A stretch of DNA of 64,000 nucleotides, taken from Malus domestica (Eukaryota > Streptophyta > Magnoliopsida > Rosales > Rosaceae). Location: the NCBI RefSeq assembly GCF_042453785.1, contig NC_091661.1, positions 26,713,501 through 26,777,500 of the forward strand, in the 5' to 3' direction. Each line of letters opens with the position of its first letter. Position 1 is the stretch's first letter. A program made the translations under genes and the position numbers. Below, piece by piece: positions 34,849 to 45,818 of the stretch. A model generated the notes under the pieces. The model saw nothing but the letters and a program-made list of their open reading frames with translations, was not told where the DNA came from and ran no database searches.

Positions 34849-35620
34849 AGATATTTTTTATCACCAACGCTACTTATTTTTTAAGATGTTTTGAACGTGT
34901 TTAAAAGGAAAAAAAATAATATTTAATAAATAACTTATTGAATCACATTATTGTATGCGTAAGAAAGACCTTTTTTATCACCGGCACTACGCGTCTCTTA
35001 GGATGTTTTGAACATGTATAAAAATAAATAAAATAATTTTTAATAAATAACTTATTGAATCATATTATTGCTAACTCATTGTGAGGTACTAATTATAAAT
35101 AATAATAATAATTATTATTATTAAAAAACAATGTTTTTATGACTAAATTATCTCTGCGTTATTTGATGCATTATTTTGAGTTGCTTTTATACTTTTTGTG
35201 AAGCCCATGACCCCAAATGGGACTTTCCGGCTTTATATATAGACTAGTCTTTCTGTACCCGCATGAGGACGTGCAAAGACCTTTTTTATCACCAATGTTA
35301 CGGGCCTCTTAAGATGTTTTCAACGTGTTTTAAAATAGAGAAAATAATATTTAATAAACAACTGATTGAACCTCATTATTACTAGCCCATTGTGAGGTAC
35401 TAATTATAAAATAAAATAAAAATTAATTAATTATTAAAAAAACATTATTTTTATGACGAACTTACCCTTGCATTATTTTGGGCTGCTTTTGAACTTTTTT
35501 GTTTGGAAAGCATTTATGTTCAATTTTTTTTGTTTTTTTTGGGTTTTGTTTTGGTGAAGCCTATGACCCCAAATGGGACCTTCTGGCTTTAAATGTACAT
35601 ATTTCTTGAATAAATTATAA
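34849..35620. repeat. Three tandemly arranged diverged repeat units
   Basis: Units starting near 34849, 34973 and 35281 share TTTTTTATCACC..., AAGATGTTTTGAACGTGT, AATAATATTTAATAAATAAC and, in the last two, TTGTGAGGTACTAATTATAA and ACCCCAAATGGGAC. Unit lengths differ (about 124, 308 and 340 bp). No coding content. Confidence 0.65.
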
Positions 35621-35759
35621 CATCTTGTTAATTTTTTGCCATTGATTAATGATCAAATATTAAAAGAAGTGTGTGAAAAATAAAAAGCATTACAATAAAT
35701 AAAAAACAACAGGAGAATGGACTTTTCGAAATATTTAAACAGTTGAGCAGTTAAGCAAC

Positions 35760-35860
35760 AGTGAGCGCCCGCCCAGGACCGCAACTCCGGAGAGGCCCAC
35801 AAATTTTTTTAAGTAATCGCCCCGCCTACGACCGCAACTTGGGAGAGGCCCTCAATTTTT

Positions 35861-35911
<51 letters not shown>

Positions 35912-36710
35912 AATTTTTACAATTTAAGTTCAATAAAAATATCAAAAAATAAATCATAAGCAATAATATAATTTCCTCAAAAATAATTTTATTGTTTTTT
36001 TTCTTTTCTCTCACCCACATGTAACTATAGTTTTATTCTTTTAAATCTAATTAAAATTTAAAAATAAAAAATATAAGTTATTTTTCTCAATACAGACCCA
36101 CTTGCTTTCTCTCTGCGTTTTCACAAAAACTATCGCCCTTCTCTCTCAGTCTTTACATGGTGATCACTCTGATATTGATGGGAAAAACTTGTTTCTAGAG
36201 CTAAGAATCTTCAGAGAAACTTTACCAAAGGAAATAAATCGAGCAATGGAAGTGTTGAAATATATGAGACAAATGGATAGTTGTTTCCTGAATGCATGAG
36301 TTGCTTATAGAATTTTGTTAACCATACAAGTTACTATTGCCTCTGCAGAAAGAAGTTTTTCAAAAATAAAGTTGAGCAAATCTTATCTTCGATCAACTAT
36401 GTCACAATAAAGATTGAATGAGTTAATTATTTTATCAATTAAAAAAGAATTTGTAGAAAAATTAGATTATGTAAACTTAATCAGTATATTGCGAGACGTG
36501 TAATATTAAAGTAATATTTATATCTCTTTTTTCTTTTGATGTTAACTTTTAATAATATTTGATGTAGAAATAGACTTTTTCATGTACTTAGCGAATTTTT
36601 TTTTTGTACATATCAATGTTCAAAGGCGGGGGCTAGAAAACTTTTGGTTACCTACTTCAAAGCCTCGCCTAAGACCCTAATTCTCAGACCTGGCTCTGTA
36701 TCCACCCTTA
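35760..36710 (+). mobile_element. Decayed hAT element
   Basis: The left side has GCCCGCCCAGGACCGCAACT and a second, similar GCCCCGCCTACGACCGCAAC; the right side has CAAAGCCTCGCCTAAGACC. These flank the transposase remnant at 36102-36510 and look like subterminal sequence of a hAT element. An AT microsatellite at 35858-35904 sits inside. The exact ends are not resolved. Confidence 0.45.
36102..36510 (+). pseudogene. hAT transposase C-terminal remnant
   Basis: One frame encodes ETLPKEINRAMEVLKYMRQM, then VAYRILLTIQVTIASAERSF, SKIKLSKSYLRSTMSQ and RLNELIILSI. This is the hAT C-terminal dimerisation region of the ZMYM1/TTF-type transposases (T..SAERSFS.LK..K..LRSTM). Two in-frame stops, TGA at 36297-36299 and TAA just after STMSQ, inactivate it. 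The catalytic N-terminal two thirds are missing. Confidence 0.82.
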
Positions 36711-37294
36711 ACATAACAAATACATGGGAGAGAGATTTGTTTCAACATGTGTAGTTTGTGGCTTAAAACGGGACTTTGATTGTTTGTGTTATGAGCTTGC
36801 CAACCAGCTAGGGTGGATCACCATCTAGATTGGATTTATTGCATGATTTTGTATCCCAAAACCCTCATCGAATCGATTATGGTAGAACATGCATCTTCGG
36901 TTCAGTTTAACAAACCGCGCTCACAAAAACAAAGTAAACCTAACTATTGTTAAACGGTTGGACTGGACGGTTTAGCCTAAACCAAGTTCTTGTTTTCTTT
37001 TGCATTTTACAACTTTGTTAAGGCAATTACGATTTAAAAAAAAATATATGCATCTAAACTTTAAGGTTTACTAACTAATATAGTTACAGTAAATATCTTC
37101 AAAGTTCCATTGAACTTTAAATTCCAAGTTCTTATCTATTTATTAGCAAATAAGAACACCGTACATGTAAAACAAAATAGAAGCATAAATGAATATATAA
37201 ATGGTCAGTCCATCCATCAACGAAAGCTCAATATCGCAGAGCATTGATATAACATCCTGGCATCATTTTTTTTACAATTTTTTATACAAGTTTT
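36711..37294. other. Intergenic DNA, nothing recognised
   Basis: AT-rich sequence between the hAT remnant and the next MITE. I see no gene or repeat I can name. Confidence 0.4.
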
Positions 37295-37552
37295 TATAGT
37301 TTTTACTCTGCAATTATTTCAATGATCTGAACCGTCTATTTTTTAAAGATTTTTCTCAAAGATCATGTCTACTAAAAATCATGTAAATCCGAAATCATAT
37401 GACCATTGAATTAAGGTTTAGAACCATATTCTATGTCTTAGTAGTTTTGGATTTGTTTAATTTTTTTTTTGTAAGGATGATCCATGAATGATGTTCTAAA
37501 AAATAGACGGTTCAGATCGTTAAAATACACTATGGAGTGAGCCTCATAAGTA
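37295..37552. mobile_element. MITE with GATCTGAACCGTC inverted repeats
   Basis: GATCTGAACCGTCTATTTTT at 37324 is matched inverted by AAAAAATAGACGGTTCAGATC at about 37497-37519, and weaker pairing continues outward to about 37295 and 37552. It is non-coding. Ends are approximate. Confidence 0.65.
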
Positions 37553-37714
37553 AATAGTAATACACCAATAAATCTTTCCTGTCACACAATTTTATTGGAA
37601 TGTCAATTTTCAAATTGTATTGTTCTTAATGTCATTTACTGTTTGGAGGTTACAAAAATCTTTATCCGAAGACGAGGATAATGTTTACGACCAAAGAAAA
37701 ATGGATTTTTTTAT

Positions 37715-37768
37715 ATCCCACATTGACCGGTCTAGATGATAGTGAGTTGCATAATTGATATAAAAATA
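37715..37768 (+). promoter_or_regulatory. snRNA-type promoter of the broken U2 relative
   Basis: ATCCCACATTG (37715-37725) matches the plant USE at 10 of 11 positions. TATAAAAATA (37759-37768) follows after about 33 bp, the spacing of Pol II-transcribed plant snRNA genes. Confidence 0.6.
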
Positions 37769-37789
37769 AAGGCTCAATCAAATAAAACT

Positions 37790-38440
37790 CAAACCTATTA
37801 TAGTTAGTCTAGTGTAAGGCTTAACCCATTTTTTCGGCATTTTAAACCACATTATTATAGTTAGTTTAGTGCAAGGTTTAGCCATTTTCTCACTAATTTA
37901 GTGTAGATAATATCGTTTATGAAAAATAAAATGTGTAGAATAGGTTTTTAGACCATCTCCAAAGGAGATGTCAGATCTTAAGTGAAATGTCATGTAATCA
38001 AATTTGAAAATAGAAGTAAACTTCAACTGATATGTTATGAGTTTTCATATGTCAAATTTGACATGAGAAAATGTGATGTCAAATAATTTTTAATTATTTT
38101 ATTATGTGGGTCTCATTAATACACCAATTAAAGATCTTGAAAATTTATTTTAATGTATCCTACAAATATCATTTATACCAAAAAAACATATCGGTTAAAA
38201 AATAGAAAATCTGACATTGTCACGTCAACCATCAAATTAACATTTGACATTTATCTTTTGATATCTCCATTAAAGATATTCTTATCAGTTTAATATATGA
38301 TACGTAGAGTCGTTGACCAATGATTCACATGATGTTAAATTAATTTCTTTAAAATGAGAGCCTACTACAATATACTATTGAGGTTCTCACACGTCGCGCA
38401 AGCGTTGCACTATTGCTCGGATCCGGCGCACTCCATCAAA
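37790..38440 (+). pseudogene. U2 snRNA pseudogene split by a MITE
   Basis: The 3' half is clear: TTATCAGTTTAATATATGAT from 38282, GATGTTAAATTAATTTCTTT, CGCGCAAGCGTTGCACTATT and GGCGCACTCCATCAAA ending at 38440. The 5' half before the inserted MITE is degenerate: AAACC at 37790 sits where the ATACC start is expected, about 110 bp of locally duplicated sequence follows (ATTATAGTTAGT.TAGTG twice), and AAATGTGTAGAATAGGTTTTTA at 37929-37950 aligns with the branch-recognition region. A 331-bp MITE separates the halves at the conserved TTA. It cannot make a normal U2 RNA. Confidence 0.82.
37951..38281. mobile_element. PIF/Harbinger-type MITE inside the U2 relative
   Basis: The ends GACCATCTCCAAAGGAGATGTC and, inverted, GAATATCTTTAATGGAGATATC match at 16 of 22 positions. 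TTA flanks both sides (37948-37950 and 38282-38284), and TTA occurs once in intact U2 at this place. TTA duplications and GA.CATCTCC-like ends fit Tourist/Harbinger MITEs. Confidence 0.82.
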
Positions 38441-38893
38441 TTTAGTCCGAACGTTTTCTTTGTAGCAAGCCCAATGGGCTTTTGACTGTTTCCATGAAAG
38501 TGTTATGTTTACGAATCGGTTTGGTCTAATGGATTCGTTTTGCTACGTAAGCTTAACTAAATCTGCCCTTACATTAATTGGCAAGCATTAAAAAAAAAAA
38601 AACTAATAAAAAGAGCTTTAATATATTGCATTTTAATAAAAAAATCATGTTATAACTTCATTTAATAGTCAAGACAAAATCCAACTTTAAACCAGTCCAA
38701 TTAAAATAGCCAAATGATGAGTTTTCGATTTTACCCTTAACGGCACGTCTTTTGTCCGTCTAATATCCTTCTAGAGCTCTCTGCTAAGCCTTATCTCCCC
38801 TCTCTGTCTCCTCTTCCGTTGCTCCATCACCCCAACAGTGACTACCCCTGCCATCTCACTCACTCTCAATCATCATTAGGTACTACACTTTCA
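38441..38893. other. Flank of the U2 relative, no gene seen
   Basis: It contains AGCCCAATGGGCTT at about 38469, shared with the region after the first U2-like gene. AACTAATAAAAAGAGCTTTA near 38602 is a MITE-like motif also seen at 17752. The rest leads into a C/T-rich stretch before the topoisomerase fragment. Confidence 0.4.
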
Positions 38894-39166
38894 CTCATGT
38901 CCTCATTGTCTTCGTCCATTGACGTCGAACAGAACTGCCTCAGTGTTACAACAATAACGCTAGAGTTTCCCGTCGAGATTCACCAGGAGGAGAGGGTCTA
39001 CGTCTCGGAGTTGATATTCGGACACCTCATGACCAGTAGCAACTATGATGATACGATGAAGAAGACCACCAGTGGACGCAAAGGCTACGGCACCAAGCTT
39101 ACGAACATCTTCTCCACCGAGTTCATCATCGAGACGGCAGACATAATGCGATAGAAGTATAAGCAG
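38894..39166 (+). pseudogene. DNA topoisomerase II gene fragment
   Basis: The frame reads IDVEQNCLSV, FPVEIHQEERVYVSELIFGH, LMTSSNYDDTMKKTTSGRKG and YGTKLTNIFSTEFIIETAD. This matches the ATPase (GHKL) part of eukaryotic topoisomerase II around PELIFGHL.TSSNYDD and the ATP-binding GR.GYGAKL loop. Asn in the expected GRNGYG is Lys here. The expected N.GDG box before VEIHQEE is replaced by TTITLEF. A TAG stop interrupts after ADIMR, and KYKQ is followed by an intact-looking donor (CAG/GTATAA). Splice site and flank argue for a copied genomic fragment rather than a retrocopy. Confidence 0.85.
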
Positions 39167-39700
39167 GTATAAAATTGTGGATTCTCTAATTTATGTGATG
39201 TTTGATTTGTGTTTTAGGGTTCTAGTGTTTTGTGGAATTTCGGAATTAGGATTTGGTCTTCTATTTTAGGGTTTGGTGTGTATAAAATTGTGGATTTTAA
39301 GGTTTCAATGTTTGGTGGAATTGCAGAATTAGGATTTCATCTTCCATTGTGATTGTTCATTTGATGTAATTTTCGTTTTGTAACATGTGATTTATTGGGG
39401 ATTACTGTGACTAGTTTTTCAATGGGTTTGGCTAATTTGTGATTGTTCGTTTCATGGACTTAAAAGTAGGTTTATCTTGAGCACCTGTAAGAGGTCCTGA
39501 GAAGATGATGAACATGGAAATGGCATTGAAAGTCAACAGAAGAGAATTTTAAAGAATTTTGAGATTTCATTTTAATGAATCCATATATATATATGCACAC
39601 ACATTTAATAAGAAATATGAATATATACTAGCTAGTATGCATATAGCTTTAGACGGTGATCAGTAGTTGATGAACCGAACCGTTACATAGAATTATACAT
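39167..39700. other. Intron-like sequence after the topoisomerase fragment
   Basis: The 5' part looks like the following intron, with a local duplication of TATAAAATTGTGGATT (39168 and 39280) and TTTTAGGGTTT motifs. I find no downstream topoisomerase exon. Confidence 0.4.
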
Positions 39701-40195
39701 AAAAGGTATAAAATATCGATAATATCAGAAATATCGGTAGTCCAAAAACACGGAAATTTCGGTGGAAATATCGGGATATTATCGATATTGATAAAAATTG
39801 AATAAAAACCATGAAAATTGTAAGAAAAACTTAGGAAATTTTTATTGAAACTTTGCAGGATGTTTATTTAGTCAATTATCTATTAGTTTATCACAAAAAA
39901 ATTGAAAGGAAATGCATTGCATGATAGATATAACTTATTTAAGTTGATTATATAGCGAGCTGGCAAACATTGTGAGTGTAGAAAATATGTAGTAATTAAT
40001 GAAAGAAGTTTAAACACACCAAAATCATTTATATATAATGAATTAGTACAATATTTTACACTTTATACTTTGTATAGTAAGATACATGAGTGACTTAGCA
40101 AGATCTAAAATATCGATGATATCGGAAATATCGGTAGTCTAAAAACACGAAAATTTTGATAGAAATATCGAGATATTATGGATATTTTAGACCAT
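39701..40195. repeat. Direct repeats around ATATCGGTAGTC
   Basis: 39708-39795 and 40107-40192 are related copies (AAAATATCGAT.ATATC.GAA, ATATCGGTAGTC.AAAAACAC, GAAATATCG.GATATTAT). They enclose about 310 bp of unrelated AT-rich DNA. This may be the two ends of one decayed element. Confidence 0.55.
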
Positions 40196-41866
40196 ACATA
40201 AAACTATGACAGAAACTTGGCAACGGCACAATCAAACCAAAAGTACACTTAACAGAAGTGAATAACTTTACCCCGATCCCTGAATTGATTTTTTTTTGAA
40301 ACGGATACTTTTAAAGATGCGTAGTACTTGTACTTATCTAAGACTTAGAGTAACAAATTACGGAGTTATATAGCTTTAAAGCATTTTCTGCATAATGATT
40401 TTTTTTTAGGAACTTACACGAAAAGCTATCGGTACTGTTCATTTTAATGAAAAACCACATTTTTAAACTAAAAAATAAATCATGATACAATTCATTTTAC
40501 TCTTTATTTTGTTCTTATTGTTAAAACTCAGTGTTTTCAAGCTCTTTTTATTAGTTTCATGTCTGCAACTAAATTCTTAGACTTTTCCTTTAATAGTTAT
40601 TGTCAAATTATTGGAAAGTGTTCCTTGCCAAACATCCATGCACTGCGTAGCTTAATTAATAAATAACCGCTCTCATTCTTCCCACCTAATCAGCTCCTTA
40701 CTCAATGGAAATTATAGGATTTTGAAACAATAAAGCTTTATGTAACAAAAAAGCCTCGTGTATAATTCTATGAAACAAAAAGGCCTTGTGTATAATTAAA
40801 CTTATTTTCATAAATAGTATGAGTTATTTTAGTTCGGTTTCATAATTTATGCTGCAACCTATCATTTTTACTTAGATGTGCTTGGAGTAAGATTTGCATA
40901 TTGTCATCTTTACATCATGTGTCTCCTGACAATCCTGTTTTGAATGGATGGTGAATCGTTGATAGACTTTAAAATCTGCTTTTGTGGTCGAAAGAGGTTG
41001 GTTATTCAATATTTTTATTTATGCCCTTTTAAACTTTTAGTTGTTTGAAATGGACTTTCTATAATCTAAACTAGAATATGAGCATACACTTTGTGTGTGA
41101 ACAATTTTATTTTGTTTTTGTTTTTTATAAAGGAGTGTGATTAGTTTTTAAAATTTTTAAAGAGTATGAGACAATAATGATGGGATCTCTTAATAAGGAC
41201 ATATTTTTCTTAATATTACATAATTACCATTTTGCCCTCTTTATGTAAATATTATGCATCAAAAGTGAGGGTAAAATAGGAAAAATAGGGATATGATTGT
41301 CATTTTACAAAAGATACAAAATTACTATTTTACCCTCCTCATGTCAATATTGTGTATTGAAAAATGAGGGCAAAATTGGAAAAAGCGGGGAATTTTTTTT
41401 GACAAGGGGTCTTCTCTTAATAAAATAGATGAAGCTAAATTTAATAGTTGTCCTTGTATATTGTACTTGCATTGTTTAATTGGTTTTTTTATTTTTTATT
41501 TTTTTGCTGAAAAATATAAATGATCACATGCAACAAATTTACAAGTTAACTACTTACATTAATAATTTAATGAATGTTTATTAGATACATCACAATTTTG
41601 TTCATAAGATTTGTACAAGTATCTCAACCCCCTTAAATTCTATCTGTTAAACAGAACAGAAGTGCTCCTAATGCTACTCACCAATGTGAAAATCACCAGG
41701 AATCATTTTTTCGACTCTTTCAAAGTCCCTCTAGTAAGATTCCAAGTTTTACCCCCAATTTATTTTCTCTGTTTCTGTGCCTTTGAAAAGTTTTAGTTTT
41801 TTCGTATTTCTCTAACCCATCAAACAGAGTACTCACACACACACTCTTATATATACGTATATGCAC
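40196..41866. other. AT-rich DNA with MITE fragments, no gene
   Basis: 40409-40556 (GGAACTTACACGAAAAGC to AGCTCTTTTTATTAGTTTC) looks like a small MITE of the family also hinted at near 17750 and 38602. 41217-41283 and 41319-41382 are related direct copies (TTACCATTTTGCCCTC and TTACTATTTTACCCTC). A long plus-strand frame is absent. Confidence 0.4.
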
Positions 41867-42273
41867 TGTTGATGCACAAAACCGGAGGGGTCTTGGAACA
41901 ACGTAAATTCGACCGTGAATCTGCAAGAATGTAAAGAACAAAAGATGTATCGTGATTCACCCCAATGTTTGGGCTACGTCCACACTGATTGTATTTCTCT
42001 TACTGTATGTATGGATTACAAGGGTGAGGGGGAGTCCCCTAGAGAAAGAGAGAGTTTGAAAGGGCTCTCTGTTTGTAAGCATGAGAGCTTGAGAGAGATG
42101 AGCTTTGTGAGGGTGAGAGGGCCTCCAATTGTGAGGGTGAGGAGACCCTTTTATAGAATAAGGGATTCTCACTTATTACATATTTGCCATTCCATTTATT
42201 ACATAATTACATTTGAGTCCCTCGAGTATTTATACGAGGTCTAAATACGGATGCCCTAAGTGTGATACAAACA
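41867..42273 (-). repeat. LTR (3' LTR in element orientation)
   Basis: 407-bp direct repeat partner of 45819-46282, with TG...CA ends and the TGCAC flank on its outer side. Confidence 0.88.
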
Positions 42274-42488
42274 GTAGTCCCCCAAGTCTTCAGTCAAGAG
42301 AGTCTTTTGGCTGGAGACTTGAAATTCAGTCCATGTGTAGGCCGAAGTAACTAGATGTCGTCTAGAACTGATACTCGATATGAGGCGATGCTCAATGTGC
42401 AATGATGCTCAACTAGAAGTAGCACATGTTGCGAGGCTGCTCGGCTTATGACTTATGTTGCCTTGGTTGGCTCGGCTTGTAGCGTTGA

Positions 42489-42975
42489 AGGTGAGGGAGT
42501 CCCTTTTATAAAATAAGGGCTCGCTCCTCAATACATAAATGATGGGTTAGAGTTGATGCTCTCAATGAAGGTGAGTGAGTCCCTTTTATAGAATAAGGGC
42601 TCGCTCCTCAATACATAAGTGATGAGTTAGAGTTGATGCACTTTAATGATGGTGAATGAGTCTCTTTTATAAAATAAGGGCTCGCTTCTCAATACATAAG
42701 TGATGGGTTAGGAGTTGATGCTCTCTAATGATGGTGAGGGAGTCTCTTTTATAGAATAAGGGTCATCAATACATAAGTGATGGGTTACGAGTGATGCTCA
42801 TGGCGATGCGGTTGCTCAGCTGGCGGCTATACTCTCTAATAAGAGTGAGGGAGTCCCTTTTATAAAATAAGGGCTCGCTCCTCAGTACATGAATAATGAG
42901 TGCTCTCTAATAAAATTGAGAGAGTCATTTTTATAGAATAAGGGCTCGCTCCTCAGTACATAAATAATGGGCTAA
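42489..42975. repeat. Tandem array of an LTR-related unit, six copies
   Basis: Units of about 75-110 bp, each with GTGAGGGAGTCCCTTTTATA and AATAAGGGCTCGCTCCTCA, start near 42489, 42568, 42648, 42733, 42844 and 42910. The core resembles the LTR's own GAGACCCTT.TATAGAATAAG section, so the array probably arose from LTR sequence. Confidence 0.8.
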
Positions 42976-43139
42976 GTCCCCCAAGTATTTTTCATGAGGC
43001 CCAGTTGAGACCTAATATATGGTACATAATGTAGTCCCCTAAGTCTTCAGTTAATAGGGTCTGTTGGCTGGAGACTTCAAATTGAATCCATGTATGGGCC
43101 GAAGTGGCAGTTGTTCGGATGCGGTATTTGTATACCCTG

Positions 43140-43424
43140 CACTGAAGCTTTGTAGGTGAAGCTTTGCAAGTGAAGCTTTGAAGCTAGATCTCTGTAAATG
43201 AAGCTTTCGAAGTTGGAGTTTTTGTAAATGAAGCTTTTGAAGCCAGAGCTCTGTAAATGAAGCTTTCGAGCTAGAGCTCTGTAAATGAAGCTTTTGAAGT
43301 TAGAGCTTTTGTAAATGAAGCTTTTGAAGCTAAAACTCTGTAAATGAAGCTTTTGAAGCTAGTGCTTTTGTAAATGAAGCTTTTGAAGCTAGAACTCTGT
43401 AAATGAAGCTTTTAAAGCTAGATT
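43140..43424. repeat. Tandem array of a GTAAATGAAGCTTTTGAAGC unit
   Basis: About nine units of 25-32 bp containing GTAAATGAAGCTTT.GAAGC and a variable AGAGCTCT section. It directly follows the LTR-related array region. Confidence 0.85.
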
Positions 43425-43600
43425 GACATGAGTGATGCTCATGAATATTTATGTTGATTGACATGAGTGATGCTCATGGATGTTGACATGAGTGATGCTC
43501 ATGAATGTTGACATGAATGATGGTCATGAATGTTTATGTATGATTGACATGAGTGATGCTCATGAATGTTTATGTATGATTGACATGAGTGATGCTCATG
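43425..43600. repeat. Tandem array of a TGACATGAGTGATGCTCATG unit
   Basis: Five or so units of 28-42 bp, each with TGACATGAGTGATGCTCATG. The core GAGTGATGCTC is itself nearly palindromic. Confidence 0.85.
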
Positions 43601-43601
43601 T

Positions 43602-43850
43602 ATATTTTTGGAGTACTGGATGTACTTTTGATCACCTGGTTGGTGACAATAGCGGTAGGCTGCCGAATAATTTTGGAGTACTGGGCGTACTTTTGATCAC
43701 CTGGTTGGTGATAATAGCGGCAGGCTACCGAATAATTTTGGAGTACTGGGTGTACTTTTGATTACCTGGTTGGTGGTAATAGCGGCATGCTGCCGAATAA
43801 TTTTTTGTAGCACTAGACGTACTTTTGATCACCTGGTTGGTGATAATTGA
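43602..43850. repeat. Tandem array of a 66-bp unit
   Basis: Four units with TTTTGGAGTACTGG.TGTAC, TTTTGATCACCTGGTTGGTG and AATAGCGGCAGGCTGCCGAA. An AT microsatellite at 43925-43978 follows. Confidence 0.87.
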
Positions 43851-43922
43851 GGGCCTGACTCTTTTGGGCATATGGGCCTTCACCCTCCACATAACATTTC
43901 AGCCCATTATTTTGGGCTTGCC

Positions 43923-43986
<64 letters not shown>

Positions 43987-44349
43987 TTTTTAATTACCAT
44001 CTGATGGGGTTATACAAATGTCTCCGAAAGATAAAAAAAATAAATCACATAATTCAAAAATAAATCCGACCCTTTGCTCAATAGGTCACGCCCATGATTC
44101 CCTTTTTTGCATGTCATCACCACTGCAATTATGTTTGCTTCTTTTTATCTTATTTTGCTTTCTGCTTTTGCTTTTGCTTTTACTTTCTCTTTTGCATATC
44201 CTGCATGTTCTCTTGTAAAACGTAACAGCTGCCTGGACAGCCTTGACACCACCCACTTGCTTTTCTCTGGCTTTCTCAAAAAATGGGAACCTGCATATGA
44301 TGAAAGTGTGGGCATCTTCTTTGGTAGTCGACAAAAGCAAAAGTAGACA

Positions 44350-44613
44350 TGATAACAATGGGACTGGAAATCACCATGCCTGAGCTGACCAAACGAGCTA
44401 TCTCCGCACGTGAAAAGATCTCTGCATCCCTTCCCCATGTCAGTACCTTCCCACTTGAGGTTAAGGCGAGAACGTGAGCGCCGTCGCAGGCAAAGGAGCA
44501 GATGGATCCGACGGCGGGGGAGAGAGAAAGGTGGCGAAGCAGCTGAGGGAGGTGCTCATCTTGTACCTTGCCCGTGCCCAGTTGCCTGTTCGTTCTTGCC
44601 CCATAACTTCATA
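44350..44613 (-). pseudogene. Captured RCC1-repeat gene fragment
   Basis: Minus-strand reading gives LWGKN, then after a 1-base break RQLGTGKVQDEHLPQLLRHL, GSICSFACDGAHVLALTSSG and KVLTWGR, then in another frame LFTCGDSSFGQLRHGDFQS. WG.N..GQLGTG, GG.HVLALT..G.V.TWG and CGD.SFGQLGHGD are RCC1 propeller repeats. Two frame breaks and the lack of flanking repeats make it a non-functional fragment. It lies inside the LTR element at 41867-46282. Confidence 0.8.
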
Positions 44614-44664
44614 TATGTTGCTCGCTGCTTCCTTTTTCGGCGTGCTTTGCTACTCTGCTTTCTT

Positions 44665-44840
44665 CACTCTACGATTAATCGTTTAGACTCGGCATCGAGT
44701 GCAATCGAATCCAGAACCCTAACTGATTCGATTTTCGAGCTTAGGCTGCCTTTCTGCAACACCAGTTTAATCAAAGCGAGGGAATTACCGTTACTCTTCA
44801 CCATTAATCGGCTCAATAGCTCGTTGACTCCGATCTGTAT
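44665..44840 (-). pseudogene. Captured ARM-repeat (U-box-like) gene fragment
   Basis: One minus-strand frame reads VNELLSRLMVKSNG, LALIKLVLQKGSLSSKIESV and RVLDSIALDAESKRLIVE before a stop. This resembles the armadillo region of plant U-box ubiquitin ligases, where SK..SVRVL..IA.DAESK is common. It sits just upstream (in element orientation) of the RCC1 fragment and is of separate origin. Confidence 0.6.
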
Positions 44841-44869
44841 CCTGTCCGGGAACTAGACTTGAAGTCATA

Positions 44870-45818
44870 AACTGGAACCTCAACCTACTTCCCTGCTTTT
44901 AAATCATTGACATTCTGGAGCAATGTGTCGTAGTCTATCAAGCGTGGATCATCAAAGTTTCCATCTCGAATAGAAAGATCACTTACTCGACATAGGAGGT
45001 CCAACATGGGTAGTCCTTCAACAAGAGAGAAACATTCGAGTCACCTTAAGTTTTCGAAGCATGCAAGGTCTGTTTTTCATCCTGGTCGCTCTCCTTCTCC
45101 CCGAACAAAACGGTTAAGAAGAGCTCAAACTGACAAAGAGGCTGAGAGAGAACTTCATCGTCAGATTAACAGCGCATGAGTAGGCATTGATCTTCCTCTT
45201 CTCAACCTCGAGAGCATCAACAACATCAAAACAAAGCTGCATGCGAACAACAAAATCGGAGTTCCTTGGAAGTGTCGAGAGTAATGGTGGAGGAGGATGG
45301 CGACTTGGAGACGATGAGAGTCAACTCGGGATTCGAATCCGGAGGAGGAGTATTCTCCTGGAGATTCTCTCCCATCGTCGAAGTTCAAGTGGATGATCGG
45401 ACAGAATACGAAACGGCGCACGTTTCGAAAGCTCTTGCAGAAGAAAAAAAGGGAGTCGAGATGATCCATTGTTAGTGGTGAGTTTGAGGAAGTGAATGGA
45501 AGGGAGTTTAACTGGGGTAGGAGATAAGCAAATCTTTTTGGTTTGGTTCGTGTTTTGTATGGGTGGGTTTCAGAGAAGATGGTGAATTTGGAGCCACGTG
45601 GATTTTTTGGTTCATACGATTTGTTAGCAAGTTGTGCTAGAAATCAAATGCGAGAAGGAGATGGGTTTTGCAGTGATTCTGCAGGTGTTTGGTTTCTTGG
45701 GTTTTGCAGATCCACGGTGGACAGTGGTGAGGTTGTGAAGGTTTCACGTGGTGAGATGAAAAAATTGAGAGAGAACCGACATAGCTTTTTGTGTTGATTT
45801 CCCACAAATGACGCCAAA
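44870..45818. other. Interior of the LTR element, origin not recognised
   Basis: Short frames occur on both strands; for example minus-strand MGENLQENTPPPDSNPEL from about 45380 looks like the start of some host protein. None shows a retroelement domain. 45795-45818 is the putative primer-binding site. Confidence 0.35.

Noticed and set aside
42489-43850. Regular repeats resembling a CRISPR array
   Set aside because: Units are adjacent with no unique spacers, the DNA is plant nuclear, and they lie within an LTR element.
44410-44856. 148-residue plus-strand Arg-rich frame
   Set aside because: Antisense to the RCC1 and ARM-repeat fragments, which make better sense on the minus strand.
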